From: Actinoallomurus liliacearum
GTDB lineage: Bacteria; Actinomycetota; Actinomycetes; Streptosporangiales; Streptosporangiaceae
Assembly (NCBI RefSeq): GCF_039542035.1
Contig: NZ_BAABHJ010000017.1
Coordinates: forward strand, 62,001-126,000
Reading direction: 5' to 3'
Length of the DNA stretch: 64,000 bases
Below the pieces are notes generated by a model, which made no database searches, was not told where the DNA came from, and was given only the letters and a program-made list of their open reading frames with translations. Both the position numbers and the translations under genes were made by a program. Shown one piece after another: positions 1-8,803 of the stretch; position 1 is the stretch's first letter; each line of letters begins with the position of its first letter.

Positions 1-288
1 GGCCGCCACGACGCCCGAGAACACCAGCACCGAGCCGACCGACAGGTCGATCCCGGCGGTGACGATGACGTACGTCATGCCGACCGCGAGCACGAGCAGG
101 ATCGCCGACTCGGTGAGGACGTTGCGGATGTTGAACGTCGTCGCGAACTCCGCCGGCCTCAGCACCGCGAAGAACAGGAACAGGACCACCAGGACGGCCA
201 GCGTCCACAGCGTGTTGTTGCGCAGCAGCGCCGCGCCCCGCCCCCGGCCTCCTTCGGCCGGGTCGTACGAATCCGTCATGGAGGTCAC
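1..288 (-). CDS. sugar ABC transporter permease, RbsC type (N-terminal part; runs off the window)
   Basis: Membrane permease of a ribose/xylose-type carbohydrate importer. Only the N-terminal ~95 residues lie in the window. After a charged N-terminus (DSYDPAEGGRGRG) comes a hydrophobic helix (LWTLAVLVVLFLFFAV), then the family stretch LAVGMTYVIVTAGIDLSVGS, which is strongly conserved in BPD_transp_2 permeases. I take the GTG at 288 as the start: GGAGG lies 7 nt upstream and the codon overlaps the ATPase stop (GTGA). An in-frame ATG at 279 is the alternative. It is the last visible gene of a LacI-ATPase-permease operon; the periplasmic binding protein is expected beyond the window edge. The substrate cannot be read from the sequence. 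Confidence 0.88.
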   Translation of the reverse strand, partial: MTSMTDSYDPAEGGRGRGAALLRNNTLWTLAVLVVLFLFFAVLRPAEFATTFNIRNVLTESAILLVLAVGMTYVIVTAGIDLSVGSVLVFSGVVAA

Positions 289-1040
289 GCGGCGTCCTCC
301 TGGTCCAGGCCGCCGGTCATGGCGGAGACGAGTTCCTCCACGGTGGTGTCGGCGGCGGTGAGGCGTGCGACGCGGCGGCCGAGGCGCAGGACCTCGACGC
401 GGTCGGCGACGGCCAGCACCTCCGGCATGTTGTGGCTGATCAGCACGACGGTGACGCCCCGGTCGCGGACCCGGCGGATCAGGTCGAGGACCTGCCCCCG
501 CTGCACGACGCCGAGGGCCGCCGTCGGCTCGTCCATGAACACCACCTTCGACGCCCAGGCGACGGCCCGCGCCACCGCGACGCACTGGCGCTGCCCGCCG
601 GAGAGCTGCCGGACCGGCGCGGACATGTCGGGCAGCCGGATGCCGAGCTCGTCGAACGCCTCGGCGGCCCGCCGGCGCATCACCCCTCGGTCGAGCAGGT
701 GCAGCGGCGGGAATCGGGTCACCTCGCGGCCGAGGAACAGGTTCGCGGCGGCGTCGAGGTCGTGGGCGAGCGCCAGGTCCTGGTAGACCGTCTCGATGCC
801 GCGCCGCTGCGCGTCGACCGGGCCGGCGAACTCCACGGGGCGGCCGTCGAGGAGGATCTCGCCGGCGTCCGGCCGCAGCGCGCCGGACAGCGTCTTGACC
901 AGGGTGCTCTTTCCCGCACCGTTGTCGCCGATCAGGGCGACGACCTCGCCGGGATGGGCGGTGAAGGCGGCCCCGCGCAGGGCCTGGACATGGCCGAAGC
1001 GCTTGGTGACGCCCCGTGCCTCCAGTAGTGGATCGGTCAA
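285..1040 (-). CDS. sugar ABC transporter ATP-binding protein (single-domain RbsA/FrcA type)
   Basis: ATPase that energises the adjacent sugar permease. About 251 residues, one nucleotide-binding domain rather than the fused double domain of RbsA. Visible motifs are Walker A GDNGAGKST (residues ~36-44), Q-loop TVYQD, signature LSGGQRQ, Walker B VVFMDEPTAALG and the H-loop ISHNM. I place the start at the TTG at 1040 (LTDPLLEARG): GGAAGG lies about 7 nt upstream and this start avoids overlapping the LacI gene, whereas the longest frame would begin at 1088 inside it. The stop overlaps the start of the permease, which implies translational coupling. Confidence 0.9.
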   Translation of the reverse strand: MTDPLLEARGVTKRFGHVQALRGAAFTAHPGEVVALIGDNGAGKSTLVKTLSGALRPDAGEILLDGRPVEFAGPVDAQRRGIETVYQDLALAHDLDAAANLFLGREVTRFPPLHLLDRGVMRRRAAEAFDELGIRLPDMSAPVRQLSGGQRQCVAVARAVAWASKVVFMDEPTAALGVVQRGQVLDLIRRVRDRGVTVVLISHNMPEVLAVADRVEVLRLGRRVARLTAADTTVEELVSAMTGGLDQEDAA

Positions 1041-1059
1041 CGGTGCACCTTCCCTTGGG

Positions 1060-2061
1060 TCAGAGCGGCGGCGACTCCCCCGAGCCACGGACGATGAGGC
1101 GGGTCGGCAGCAGCACGCGCTGCGGCGGCAGGTCCTCGCCGTCCATGCGACGGCACAGCAGTTCGGCGGCGCGGCGGCCCATCTCGGCCGGGTAGTGCGC
1201 CACGACGGTGACGGGGGTGGCCAGCATGTCGGCGAGCTCGAAGTCGTCGAAGCCGACGAGGGCCGTTCTCGTGCCGGCCGCCTGGATGGCGCGCAGCGCC
1301 CCGATGGTCAGCCGGTTGTTGCCGGTGAACACGGCGGTCGGCGGGTCGCCCAGGGCCAGCAGCTCGGCCGTCGCGGCCTCCGCCCCGGCGACGTCGTGCG
1401 GACCGAGGCGGACGAGCGACTCGTCGACGGGGATGCCGTGGGCCTGGAGCGCCTCGTCGTATCCCCGGCGGCGCTCCCGTGCGGTGAAGATGCCGTGCAG
1501 GTCGGCGAGGCAGGCGATGCGGCGGTGCCCGTGCGCGATGAGGTGCTCGACGGCGGAGCGGGCCCCGCCGACGTTGTCGATCAGGACGACGTCGGCGCGG
1601 ATGGCCTCCTCGGGCGGGCGGTCCATGAAGACCGCGGCGGTGCCCATGTTCAACTCGGGGATCAGGTAGCGGTGGTCGGCCGCGGACGGCACGACGAGGA
1701 GCCCGTCGACGCGGCGCTCGCACAGAGACCGGATGAGGTGCCGCTCGCGGGCCGGATCCTCGTCGGAGCAGCCGGAGATCACGAACAGGTCGTGGAGGCG
1801 CGCGACCTCCTCCACGCCGCGGGCGATCTGCGAGTAGAAGGGGTTGGCGACGTCCTTGATCACCAGGCCGAGGCTGCGGGTGCGCTTCCCGCCCCGCAGG
1901 GCGCGCGCGATGTCGTTGCGCCGGAAGCCCAGCGCCGAGATGGCCTCGTTGACCTTCTCCGCCGTGTCCGGGCGGACGCCCACCTCGCCGTTGACGACGC
2001 GGGAGACGGTCTTGAGACTCACCCCGGCCTGCCGCGCGACGTCACGCATGGTCGGACGCAT
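1060..2061 (-). CDS. LacI-family transcriptional regulator
   Basis: DNA-binding repressor, about 333 aa, first gene of the sugar-transport operon. The N-terminus carries the canonical LacI helix-turn-helix (MRDVARQAGVSLKTVSRVVN, with the hinge helix following), then a periplasmic-binding-protein-like effector domain (GLVIKDVANPFYSQIARGVE onward; TAVFTGNNRLTIGALRA; LVGFDDFELADML). Start chosen at the ATG at 2061, which follows GAAGGGGG; an upstream in-frame ATG at 2112 would add 17 residues running into the operator region, and an ATG at 2049 lacks a ribosome site. The perfect palindrome at 2115-2134 lies just upstream, so the gene is probably autoregulated and controls the importer. The effector is presumably a sugar, not identifiable here. 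Confidence 0.92.
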   Translation of the reverse strand: MRPTMRDVARQAGVSLKTVSRVVNGEVGVRPDTAEKVNEAISALGFRRNDIARALRGGKRTRSLGLVIKDVANPFYSQIARGVEEVARLHDLFVISGCSDEDPARERHLIRSLCERRVDGLLVVPSAADHRYLIPELNMGTAAVFMDRPPEEAIRADVVLIDNVGGARSAVEHLIAHGHRRIACLADLHGIFTARERRRGYDEALQAHGIPVDESLVRLGPHDVAGAEAATAELLALGDPPTAVFTGNNRLTIGALRAIQAAGTRTALVGFDDFELADMLATPVTVVAHYPAEMGRRAAELLCRRMDGEDLPPQRVLLPTRLIVRGSGESPPL

Positions 2062-2114
2062 GCGCCCCCTTCGGTCCGGTCCGGTCGCGACGACCGTCCA
2101 GGCTTGGTCCACTA

Positions 2115-2134
2115 AGACGACAACGTTGTCGTCT
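2115..2134. promoter_or_regulatory. LacI-family operator, perfect 20-bp palindrome
   Basis: AGACGACAACGTTGTCGTCT is identical to its reverse complement. The centre AACGTT flanked by GAC/GTC is typical of LacI/CcpA-family operators. It lies 54 bp upstream of the chosen LacI start, in the only gap ahead of the operon, so it is most simply the repressor's own site. Confidence 0.82.
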
Positions 2135-2189
2135 CATCCCCGGGAGCGCGCGTCAAGAGTGACGCCCGTTAAAGGGCGGCATGTACGGC

Positions 2190-2957
2190 TCAGAGCGGCA
2201 GCAGGTCCGGCCTCTTGGCGACGACCTCGTCGCCCGACGACCGGCCCCGCAGCCGCCGCTGGATCCAGGGCAGGAGGTAGGCGCGCGCCCACCGCAGGTC
2301 GGCCCGGCGCGAGGTCAGCCAGTCGACGGTCGGGGCCGGCGGCCATGGGTCGCGCCAGTCGCCCGTCACCGGTACGCCCAGCGCCTCGCAGGCGGCGAGC
2401 CCGACCCGGCGGTGCCCCTCCGGGGACATGTGCAGCCGATCCTCGGCCCACGCCCGGGGGTCGAGGAGCTGGCGCATCGACCACAGGTCCACGAGGTGGC
2501 AGTCGTGCCGGTCCGCGATGGCCCGCAGGTGCAGGTTGAACATGGCCGCCCTGCCGCGGATCCGGCGCAGAACCGGCACGTCACGGGTGTCGAAACCGGT
2601 GAACACCAGCACCTCGGCGCCGGTGGCGCGCAGGCGGCGCACGGCTCCGTCGAACACCACGGCGAGGGCGTCCGGGTCGGCTCCGGGGCGCAGCAGGTCG
2701 TTGCCCCCGCCCGCGAACGTGATCAGGTCGGGCCGCAGTTCGATCGCGCGGGGGACCTGCTCGTCGACGATCTGCCGCAACAGCCTGCCGCGCACGGCCA
2801 GGTTGGCGTACTGGAGCCCCGGCCCGGCGGCGGCCAGATGCTCGGCGAGCCGGTCGGCCCAGCCGCGGTAACCCGCGGCCGGGACCCGGTCTTCCAGACC
2901 CTCCGTGAAGCTGTCGCCGATGGCGACGTAGGAGGTGTAAGTCGAGATTTCAGTCAC
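2190..2957 (-). CDS. SGNH/GDSL-family hydrolase
   Basis: Predicted serine esterase/lipase-like hydrolase, 255 aa, no signal peptide seen, so probably cytoplasmic. SGNH blocks are all visible: block I YVAIGDSFTEG (nucleophile Ser at ~16), block II Gly in ANLAVRG, block III GGGND (Asn oxyanion residue), and block V DRLHMSPEGH with the catalytic Asp and His near residue 177. Downstream of the conservon operon and in the same direction, but separated from cvnD by about 45 bp; no functional link is obvious. The natural substrate is unknown; many actinobacterial members are annotated only as GDSL lipases. Confidence 0.9.
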   Translation of the reverse strand: MTEISTYTSYVAIGDSFTEGLEDRVPAAGYRGWADRLAEHLAAAGPGLQYANLAVRGRLLRQIVDEQVPRAIELRPDLITFAGGGNDLLRPGADPDALAVVFDGAVRRLRATGAEVLVFTGFDTRDVPVLRRIRGRAAMFNLHLRAIADRHDCHLVDLWSMRQLLDPRAWAEDRLHMSPEGHRRVGLAACEALGVPVTGDWRDPWPPAPTVDWLTSRRADLRWARAYLLPWIQRRLRGRSSGDEVVAKRPDLLPL

Positions 2958-3002
2958 GTCCGACCATGATGCAACACGCGGTCATCCGGCCGTCAACCGG
3001 GT

Positions 3003-3563
3003 TCAGTGGTTGATGGGCACGCCGCGCGCGCGCATGGCCAGCGCGTGCTCGACGAGTGTGATCAGCGTGACCTTGGTCGACTCGCGGTTCCGCGCGTCGC
3101 ACGTGACGATCGGGACGTGCTGCCCGATCGTGAGTGCCTCGCGCACGTCCTCGATGCCGTGGTTGTACACGCCGTCGAAGCCGTTGATGCCGACGACGAA
3201 CGGCATCCCGGACTCCTCGAAGTAGTCCACCGCCGGGAAGGCGTCGGCCAGCCGACGGGTGTCGACCAGCACGACCGCGCCGATCGCGCCCTTCACGAGG
3301 TCGTCCCACATGAACCAGAACCGGTGCTGACCAGGCGTCCCGAACAGGTACAGGATGAGTTCCTGGTCGAGGCTGACCCGGCCGAAGTCCATGGCGACGG
3401 TCGTGGTCGTCTTGTCCGGCGTCGCGGACAGGTCGTCGACCCCGGTGCTGGCCGAAGTCATCACGGCCTCGGTCGTCAGCGGCATGATCTCTGAGACCGA
3501 GCCGACGAAAGTCGTCTTCCCGACGCCGAAGCCACCTCCCACGATGATCTTTACGGAGGTCAT
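3003..3563 (-). CDS. cvnD: conservon GTPase CvnD (Ras/MglA-like GTP-binding protein)
   Basis: Small GTPase, 186 aa, fourth gene of a conservon. P-loop GGGFGVGKTTF (residues ~8-18), switch region with TTTTVAMDFGR, and the G3-like FGTPGQHRF, which replaces the classic DxxG. VLVDTRRLAD and FVVGINGFDG (NKxD-like position) follow. In Streptomyces, conservon proteins form a membrane-associated complex resembling eukaryotic G-protein-coupled signalling, with CvnD as the switch. I use the ATG at 3563, 19 nt after the cvnC stop; longer in-frame extension reads antisense-like sequence inside cvnC. Confidence 0.92.
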   Translation of the reverse strand: MTSVKIIVGGGFGVGKTTFVGSVSEIMPLTTEAVMTSASTGVDDLSATPDKTTTTVAMDFGRVSLDQELILYLFGTPGQHRFWFMWDDLVKGAIGAVVLVDTRRLADAFPAVDYFEESGMPFVVGINGFDGVYNHGIEDVREALTIGQHVPIVTCDARNRESTKVTLITLVEHALAMRARGVPINH

Positions 3564-3582
3564 GCCGGGCGAAGCGCCCGGA

Positions 3583-4032
3583 CTAGAGCTTGCGAAGTCC
3601 AACGAGAACCCTTTCCAGCAGCTGGAGATCGGGCTGTCCCTCGGTGAAGGGGGACTGGTGCACGCGTACCAGGCCTTCGTGTGCCATGTCAGCGATGAGC
3701 ACACGCGCGACGCCGAGGGGCAACCTCAGCAGCGCTGACACCTCCGCCACCGAACGCCAGTTCCGGCACAGATCGATGATGGCTTTGTATTCAGGAGTGA
3801 GGGTGGTGATGTCCCGGCGGGGATACGGCGCCGCCGAGATCAACGCCTCGATGGGCAGGTCGTACCTTGGCTTGGTACGGCCGCCGGTGACGGCGTACGG
3901 CCGCACCAGCGAGCTGCTCTGTCCCGTCTCCGAGGGCTGCGGGGGCGGCCCCGGCGGCGGGTTCTGGTGCGGTCCGGACCCCGGCCCGTGGTACCCGCCG
4001 AAGTCCCGGTTTCCGTACCGACCCCCGTCCAC
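3583..4032 (-). CDS. cvnC: conservon protein CvnC (DUF742)
   Basis: 149-aa DUF742 protein, third gene of the conservon. The first ~45 residues are a Gly/Pro-rich low-complexity segment. The DUF742 domain follows, beginning SSLVRPYAVTGGRTKPRYDLPIE and including ALISAAPYP and a winged-helix-like C-terminal half (SVAEVSALLRLPLGVARVLIADMAHEGLV), as in other members. It starts at the GTG at 4032, three bases after the cvnB stop, so translation is probably coupled. The biochemical role is not firmly established in the family; it co-occurs with the roadblock and GTPase proteins. Confidence 0.92.
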   Translation of the reverse strand: MDGGRYGNRDFGGYHGPGSGPHQNPPPGPPPQPSETGQSSSLVRPYAVTGGRTKPRYDLPIEALISAAPYPRRDITTLTPEYKAIIDLCRNWRSVAEVSALLRLPLGVARVLIADMAHEGLVRVHQSPFTEGQPDLQLLERVLVGLRKL

Positions 4033-4035
4033 GGC

Positions 4036-4437
4036 TTAACCGATCCCTGGTTCCGCGCGCAGCGCCGGAGTGAGCACCCGGCCGACGCGCTCGACGAGCA
4101 GTGCCATTTCGTAGGCCACCAATCCCATGTCGCAGTCGGGCGCGGCCAGGACGCCGAGCACCGAGCCGTCACTGATAGCCATCACGAACAGCAGGCCGCG
4201 CTCCATCTCCACCAGGGTCTGGGTGACCGCCCCGCCCTCGAAGATCCGCGCCGCACCCTGCGTGAGGCTGGTCAACCCGGAGGCGATCGCGGCGAGCTGG
4301 TCGACGCGGTCGGCCGGGAAGCCTTCGGAATACGCCATCGGCAGGCCGTCGGAGGAGACCACGACCGCGTGCGCGACACGAGGGACGCGCTCCACGAATG
4401 TGGTCACCAGCCAACTGAGATCCTGGCGGCTGTTCAC
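4036..4437 (-). CDS. cvnB: conservon protein CvnB (roadblock/LC7 domain)
   Basis: 133-aa roadblock/LC7 protein, the presumed GTPase-activating or scaffold partner of CvnD. The whole chain is one roadblock fold: MNSRQDLSWLVTTFVERVP, then AVVVSSDGLPMAYSEGFP and the conserved LAAIASGLTSLTQGAARIF helix, ending in LLVERVGRVLTPALR. The GTG start at 4437 overlaps the cvnA stop by 4 bp (GTGA). Gene order A-B-C-D is the canonical conservon order. No cytochrome P450 (the optional fifth member, CvnE) is present here. Confidence 0.93.
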   Translation of the reverse strand: MNSRQDLSWLVTTFVERVPRVAHAVVVSSDGLPMAYSEGFPADRVDQLAAIASGLTSLTQGAARIFEGGAVTQTLVEMERGLLFVMAISDGSVLGVLAAPDCDMGLVAYEMALLVERVGRVLTPALRAEPGIG

Positions 4438-7400
4438 TGGTTCTCCCGTTCATCATCTTCGGGCCGGATCGCGGCGCGACCCCTGCGTACGCCCTGCTGG
4501 AAGCTGGAGAAACGGTTCCGTACCGCTTCGGCCTCCGGCGGCTGGAAGGCCGGCCGGGGCGGCGGCTGGACCGGTTGCTGGACCGGCTGGACCGGCTGCT
4601 GAGGCTGTGGCGCCGGCCGCGCCGAGGCGATCGATCCGGGGATCCGGTTATTGCCCGGCACCCGTTTCGGCAGCCCGGCCGCGGTCTTCCCGCCCACCGA
4701 GGGGGCGCGCACCGTCTCCGCAGCCCGGAAGCCGTCGTCTGCGGGCGAGGACCACTCAGGCGGAGGAGCCGACTCAGATCTAGCCATTGATCCCGTCTTG
4801 CGGCGTTGGAACCATTCCGACTGCATTGCCTCGAAGATAGGGGAACGTCCTCCGTTCTCGTCGCCCAAACGACTCTCGCCACGGGCCGATCCCGGCGCCG
4901 GCGGTCTGCCCGAGGAGTACGGCGCGCTCTGCGGCCGCTGCGGGCGGCCTGCGGGCGGAGCCCCGGCTGGGGGACCCGAACGGCCCGGCGCCGACGGCGC
5001 GGCACCACGGCCCGGCGGTGCGGTGTTCGCGGGCCTTCGCTTGGGCAGCGGCGTCCCGGGCTCTTCCGGCGGCTCCATCTGGTTGCGAGCCGGCTCGGCG
5101 GACGGGCGCGGGGTCTCTCTCGGGGTCCATACCGGCTCGGCGGACGGGCGCGTGGTCTCTCTCGGGGTCCACACCGGCTCGGCCGGGGCCCGGGGCGACT
5201 CGACCGGCTCGCGCGGCGGTTCCATGGACCTTCGCAGCGGCTCCGGCTCGATCGGCTCCGGCTCCACCGGGCCCCGTACCGACTCGTTGAAGTTCCGCGA
5301 GGGCTCCCATGGCGTGTCGGGGACCGGCGCGGCGGAGAGTGGCTCCACGCTGCGGGGCAACTGGCCGCGTGCGACAGGGGCCTCCGCCGCGAGCTCCCGC
5401 CGGGCCGGCGTCTCCATCGGCGAGTCGAGACGCCGAGGGCTCGGCGGGTTCCCGCCCTGAGAGCTGATCGCGTTCGCGGGAAGGATCACGAACGCGGTGA
5501 GACCGCCCGACAGGGCCGCGCGCAGCTCGACCCGGATGCCGTGGCGCTGGGCCAGCCGGCCGACCACGAACAGGCCCATGCGCCGGGAGATCGAGACGTC
5601 GATCGTCGGAGGGTTCGCCAGCTTCCAGTTGGCTTCTTCCAGCTCCTCCGGCGACATGCCGACGCCGTTATCGGAGATCTGGAGCATGGCGCCGCCGCCG
5701 CTGAGCAGGTGGCCGGACACCGCGACCTTGGTGTGCTCCGGCGAGAAGGTCGTGGAGTTCTCCACGAGCTCGGCCACGAGGTGCACAAGGTCGTTGACGA
5801 CGCGGCCGACGACCGAGACGTCGTCCTGGATCCGCAGGGTGACCCGTTCGTACTGCTCCACCTCGGACAGCGACGCGCGCACGATGTCGACGAGGGCGAC
5901 CGGCTTGTTCCACCGCCGGGTCTGCTCCTGGCCGCCGAGAACGAGGAGGTTCTCACCGTTCCGCCGCATACGCGTCGCCAGGTGGTCGAGCTTGAACAGC
6001 GCCTCCAGCCGGGCGGAGTCCTGCTCACTCTGCTCCAGGTCCTCGATGAGGCGCAGCTGGCGTTCGATCAGCGACTGGCTGCGCCGGGACAGGTTGACGA
6101 ACATCGCGTTGACGTTGCCCCGCAGCAGCGCCTCGTTGGACGCCAGCCGCACGGCCTCGCGGTGGACCTCGTCGAAGGACCGCGCGACCTCACCGATCTC
6201 GTCCGTGGTGTGCACGTCGATCGGCTCGATCTCGATCGCGTCGTTGTCCGTCTCGGGATCACGGAGTCGCCGCACCAGGTCCGGCAGCCGGCTGCCGGCG
6301 ACCTCCAGCGCTCCGGCGCGGAGCTTCCGGAGCGGGCGCACCAGGGACTGGGCGACGACGACGGTGGCGATGATGACGGCGATGATGACGAGCAGCAGGA
6401 GGCCGGCGATGATCATCGCGGAGCGGTAGGCCTGCTCCTTGAGGTCGCGGCTCTTGCTCACGAGGCCCTTGACGACCGCTTCCTCGACGACGCGCATACG
6501 GTCGAGCCGGAAGGTCATGTCGTCGTACCACTGCTTCGCGTCCGCGTCGTGGAAGGTCCGGAGCGACAGGTCCGGCGACTGCTGCAGGCGGTTGACGGCC
6601 TGCTGCCGGGTGAACTCGGCACGGTCGACCTGCGGGCCGGTGACCGTGTCGGCGTACAGCTGCCCCTCCACCGATGTCGCCGAGCTCTCGAAGGACACCA
6701 GCTCGCTGTCCCGCTGGGCGCGCGCCGCCTGGAACCCGTCGAACCCGCTCGGGAGGAACCGGTGGGCGCGCATCGCCGCGCCGAGGAACGCGCGCTCGCG
6801 GGATGACTCCTCCTTCGCGCGGGACAGCGCCCCGAGGGCGCGGGCGTCCTGCGCGAGGTCAGGGTCGGAGCTGCCCAGCGCGATCACGTCGTCGAGGTCG
6901 ACCAGATCGGAGATGAACTGGCCGTACTTGTCGATCGTCACGTCGGGCGGCATCTTGGTCTTGGCCGTCATCTGGCGCAACGACGGCAGCTTGTCCAGCC
7001 GGTTGAGGATGTCCCGCACCTTGTCGCGTGCCCGGACCGGGTAGGAGGCGTCGATGGCGCCGGCCGCCGTCCGTACGGCGCCGACCGCGGCGTCGACCTG
7101 CTGCATGGCCTGGCGGACGTTCTGGTCATCCAGTCCCTGGCCCGCCGACACGGACATCGCCACGCTGTCGCGCTCTGCCTCGAGCCCATGTGTCAATCGG
7201 CTTACTCTGTCACTTAGAGTAGCCAAATGTTCAATACGCGCGAACGCCGATGCGTTGTCCAGGGCACTCACGACGCGGAGGCCGGCGAGGGCACCGGCCA
7301 CCAACGTCGGAATGACAATGAGCGCTACGAGGCGTACTGACACGCGCCAATTGCGCAGCCTGATCCGGCGCCACGACGAGCGTTCGCGCTGGCCAGCGTT

Positions 7401-7466
7401 TCCGCTGTTCGGAGGAGCAGGGACCGCCGACACGAGGTCGCGGTCGTTCTCCGTCGCTGTCCGCAC
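4434..7466 (-). CDS. cvnA: conservon sensor histidine kinase-like protein CvnA
   Basis: Large membrane sensor, about 1010 aa, first gene of the conservon. Order of parts: short basic N-terminus; TM1 (VRLVALIVIPTLVAGALAGL); extracytoplasmic nitrate/nitrite-sensor-like helical domain; TM2 (MIIAGLLLLVIIAVIIATVVVA); HAMP-like linker; a dimerisation region with LSRRSQSLIERQLRLIEDLE; a GHKL ATPase domain with N-box LVAELVENSTTFSP and G-box QISDNGVGMSPEE; then a ~300-residue Pro/Glu/Arg-rich tail with imperfect repeats of PSAEPVWTPRET. No clear phospho-accepting H-box of the classical type is evident, as usual for CvnA. Start is uncertain: the GTG at 7466 sits ~20 nt after a CTATAC -10-like box; an upstream GTG at 7526 is also open. 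Confidence 0.9.
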   Translation of the reverse strand: MRTATENDRDLVSAVPAPPNSGNAGQRERSSWRRIRLRNWRVSVRLVALIVIPTLVAGALAGLRVVSALDNASAFARIEHLATLSDRVSRLTHGLEAERDSVAMSVSAGQGLDDQNVRQAMQQVDAAVGAVRTAAGAIDASYPVRARDKVRDILNRLDKLPSLRQMTAKTKMPPDVTIDKYGQFISDLVDLDDVIALGSSDPDLAQDARALGALSRAKEESSRERAFLGAAMRAHRFLPSGFDGFQAARAQRDSELVSFESSATSVEGQLYADTVTGPQVDRAEFTRQQAVNRLQQSPDLSLRTFHDADAKQWYDDMTFRLDRMRVVEEAVVKGLVSKSRDLKEQAYRSAMIIAGLLLLVIIAVIIATVVVAQSLVRPLRKLRAGALEVAGSRLPDLVRRLRDPETDNDAIEIEPIDVHTTDEIGEVARSFDEVHREAVRLASNEALLRGNVNAMFVNLSRRSQSLIERQLRLIEDLEQSEQDSARLEALFKLDHLATRMRRNGENLLVLGGQEQTRRWNKPVALVDIVRASLSEVEQYERVTLRIQDDVSVVGRVVNDLVHLVAELVENSTTFSPEHTKVAVSGHLLSGGGAMLQISDNGVGMSPEELEEANWKLANPPTIDVSISRRMGLFVVGRLAQRHGIRVELRAALSGGLTAFVILPANAISSQGGNPPSPRRLDSPMETPARRELAAEAPVARGQLPRSVEPLSAAPVPDTPWEPSRNFNESVRGPVEPEPIEPEPLRRSMEPPREPVESPRAPAEPVWTPRETTRPSAEPVWTPRETPRPSAEPARNQMEPPEEPGTPLPKRRPANTAPPGRGAAPSAPGRSGPPAGAPPAGRPQRPQSAPYSSGRPPAPGSARGESRLGDENGGRSPIFEAMQSEWFQRRKTGSMARSESAPPPEWSSPADDGFRAAETVRAPSVGGKTAAGLPKRVPGNNRIPGSIASARPAPQPQQPVQPVQQPVQPPPRPAFQPPEAEAVRNRFSSFQQGVRRGRAAIRPEDDERENQ

Positions 7467-7637
7467 TGCCTTCCGCTGCCTCTCACGGGGGTATAGATGG
7501 CTGTGGAGAAGTTGAGCTAGCCACACTCGACAGGCGGCTGTGACACACCAGTCGAGAGCGGTTATTGCAACACAGAGTGGTCGCTAGCACCAAACGAAAC
7601 TGGGATATTGCATGATAAATTATCTTTCGCCTCGGAT

Positions 7638-7659
7638 GTCCCACTTTGAGACATGGGAC
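7638..7659. promoter_or_regulatory. inverted repeat upstream of the O-methyltransferase
   Basis: GTCCCA (7638-7643) and TGGGAC (7654-7659) are perfect inverted arms. TGAGACA inside the spacer forms a second, imperfect partner for the TGTCCCA arm. It lies in the 326-bp gap between divergent cvnA and the methyltransferase gene, about 130 bp upstream of the latter, and looks like a repressor site. The bound protein is unknown. The rest of this gap (7467-7792) is AT-richer than its surroundings and holds no gene I can support. Confidence 0.45.
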
Positions 7660-7792
7660 GAACTGCCTTGCGGTTCGACCGTAACCCTGGATCACGCGCT
7701 CTCGATCGTCCATCATGGCCGGGGCCCGGATTCCCCAGCAAGGGGCCCGAGCCCTGTTCGATATTCGTGATCGACCAGTTTCGGAGAGTCAT

Positions 7793-8797
7793 ATGTCCGA
7801 CGAAAATCCCTCCGCCGTCATGCTGCGCCTTCTCCAAGGCGCATGGGTCACCCAGTCCCTGCACGTTGTCGCCTCCCTCGGCATCGCGGACCGTCTCACC
7901 GACGGCCCGCGTACGAGCCAGGAACTGGCCGCCGAGGCGGGGGCGCACGCCGACTCCCTGCACCGGGTACTCCGTTACCTCGTCTCCCTCGGCGTGTTCG
8001 CGGGGGACGACACCAGCGGGTTCCGGCTCACGCCGCTGAGCGAGCTGCTGCGGTCGGACGCGCCCAACTCCGCGCGTGATCGGGCCCTGATGTACGGCAC
8101 GTACAACTACCGCGCCTTCGGCGAACTGCTGCACACCGTCCGGACCGGTGAAACGGCCTTCGATCACCTGTACGGAATGCCGGCCTACGAGTACATCGGC
8201 GCGCATCCCGAGATCGCCCGTAGCTTCAACCGGCAGATGCAGACCGGCGCCCCGTTCTTCACCCACCTGGCGGATCAGTACGACTTCTCCGGTGTCCGCA
8301 CCGTCGTCGACGTCGCCGGCGGGAACGGGACGCTTCTCGCCACGCTTCTCACCGCCGTCCCCGGGCTGCGCGGGATCCTGTTCGACGCCGACCACGTGGT
8401 CGAGGCGGCCCAGGACAACCTGCGGACGCGCGGTGTGCTCGACCGCTGCGAACTGGTCGGCGGCAGCTTCCTGGACGGCGTGCCGGAGGGCGGCGAGGTC
8501 TACACGCTCTCCAGAATCCTGCACAACTGGAACGACGAGACCTGCGACCGGATCCTCGAACGATGCCACCAGGCCATGGACACCGGAGCGACCCTGCTGA
8601 TCCTCGAACGCCTGATCCCGGAAGACGGTTCTCCAGGGGTGGCGCTGGCGGGCGACCTCAACATGCTCGCCGTGTTCAGCGGCCGTGAGCGGACCGCGAC
8701 CGAATTCCGCACTCTGCTGGACAAGGCGGGCTTCGACCTCTCCGGGCAGCGTGAGCTGCCGCCCGACACCAGCCTGCTGATCGCCCGCAAGCGGTAA
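7793..8797 (+). CDS. SAM-dependent O-methyltransferase (Methyltransf_2 family)
   Basis: Small-molecule O-methyltransferase, 334 aa, of the type found in natural-product pathways. The N-terminal dimerisation winged helix (LRLLQGAWVTQSLHVVASLGIADRL ... HRVLRYLVSLGVF) precedes the Rossmann domain. The SAM loop is VVDVAGGNGTLL (~residue 173), the acidic ribose-binding loop GILFDADHVV, and the catalytic-His region ILHNWNDE. Start is the ATG at 7793 preceded by GGAGAG; upstream in-frame sequence is not protein-like. It stands alone, convergent with a permease gene. The monooxygenase at 12820 is close enough to suggest a shared tailoring role, but that is inference. Confidence 0.9.
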   Translation: MSDENPSAVMLRLLQGAWVTQSLHVVASLGIADRLTDGPRTSQELAAEAGAHADSLHRVLRYLVSLGVFAGDDTSGFRLTPLSELLRSDAPNSARDRALMYGTYNYRAFGELLHTVRTGETAFDHLYGMPAYEYIGAHPEIARSFNRQMQTGAPFFTHLADQYDFSGVRTVVDVAGGNGTLLATLLTAVPGLRGILFDADHVVEAAQDNLRTRGVLDRCELVGGSFLDGVPEGGEVYTLSRILHNWNDETCDRILERCHQAMDTGATLLILERLIPEDGSPGVALAGDLNMLAVFSGRERTATEFRTLLDKAGFDLSGQRELPPDTSLLIARKR

Positions 8798-8803
8798 CAA
8801 GGA

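Noticed and set aside
4806..6806. 666-codon frame antisense to cvnA
   Set aside because: Shadow of the CvnA reading frame; no motif.
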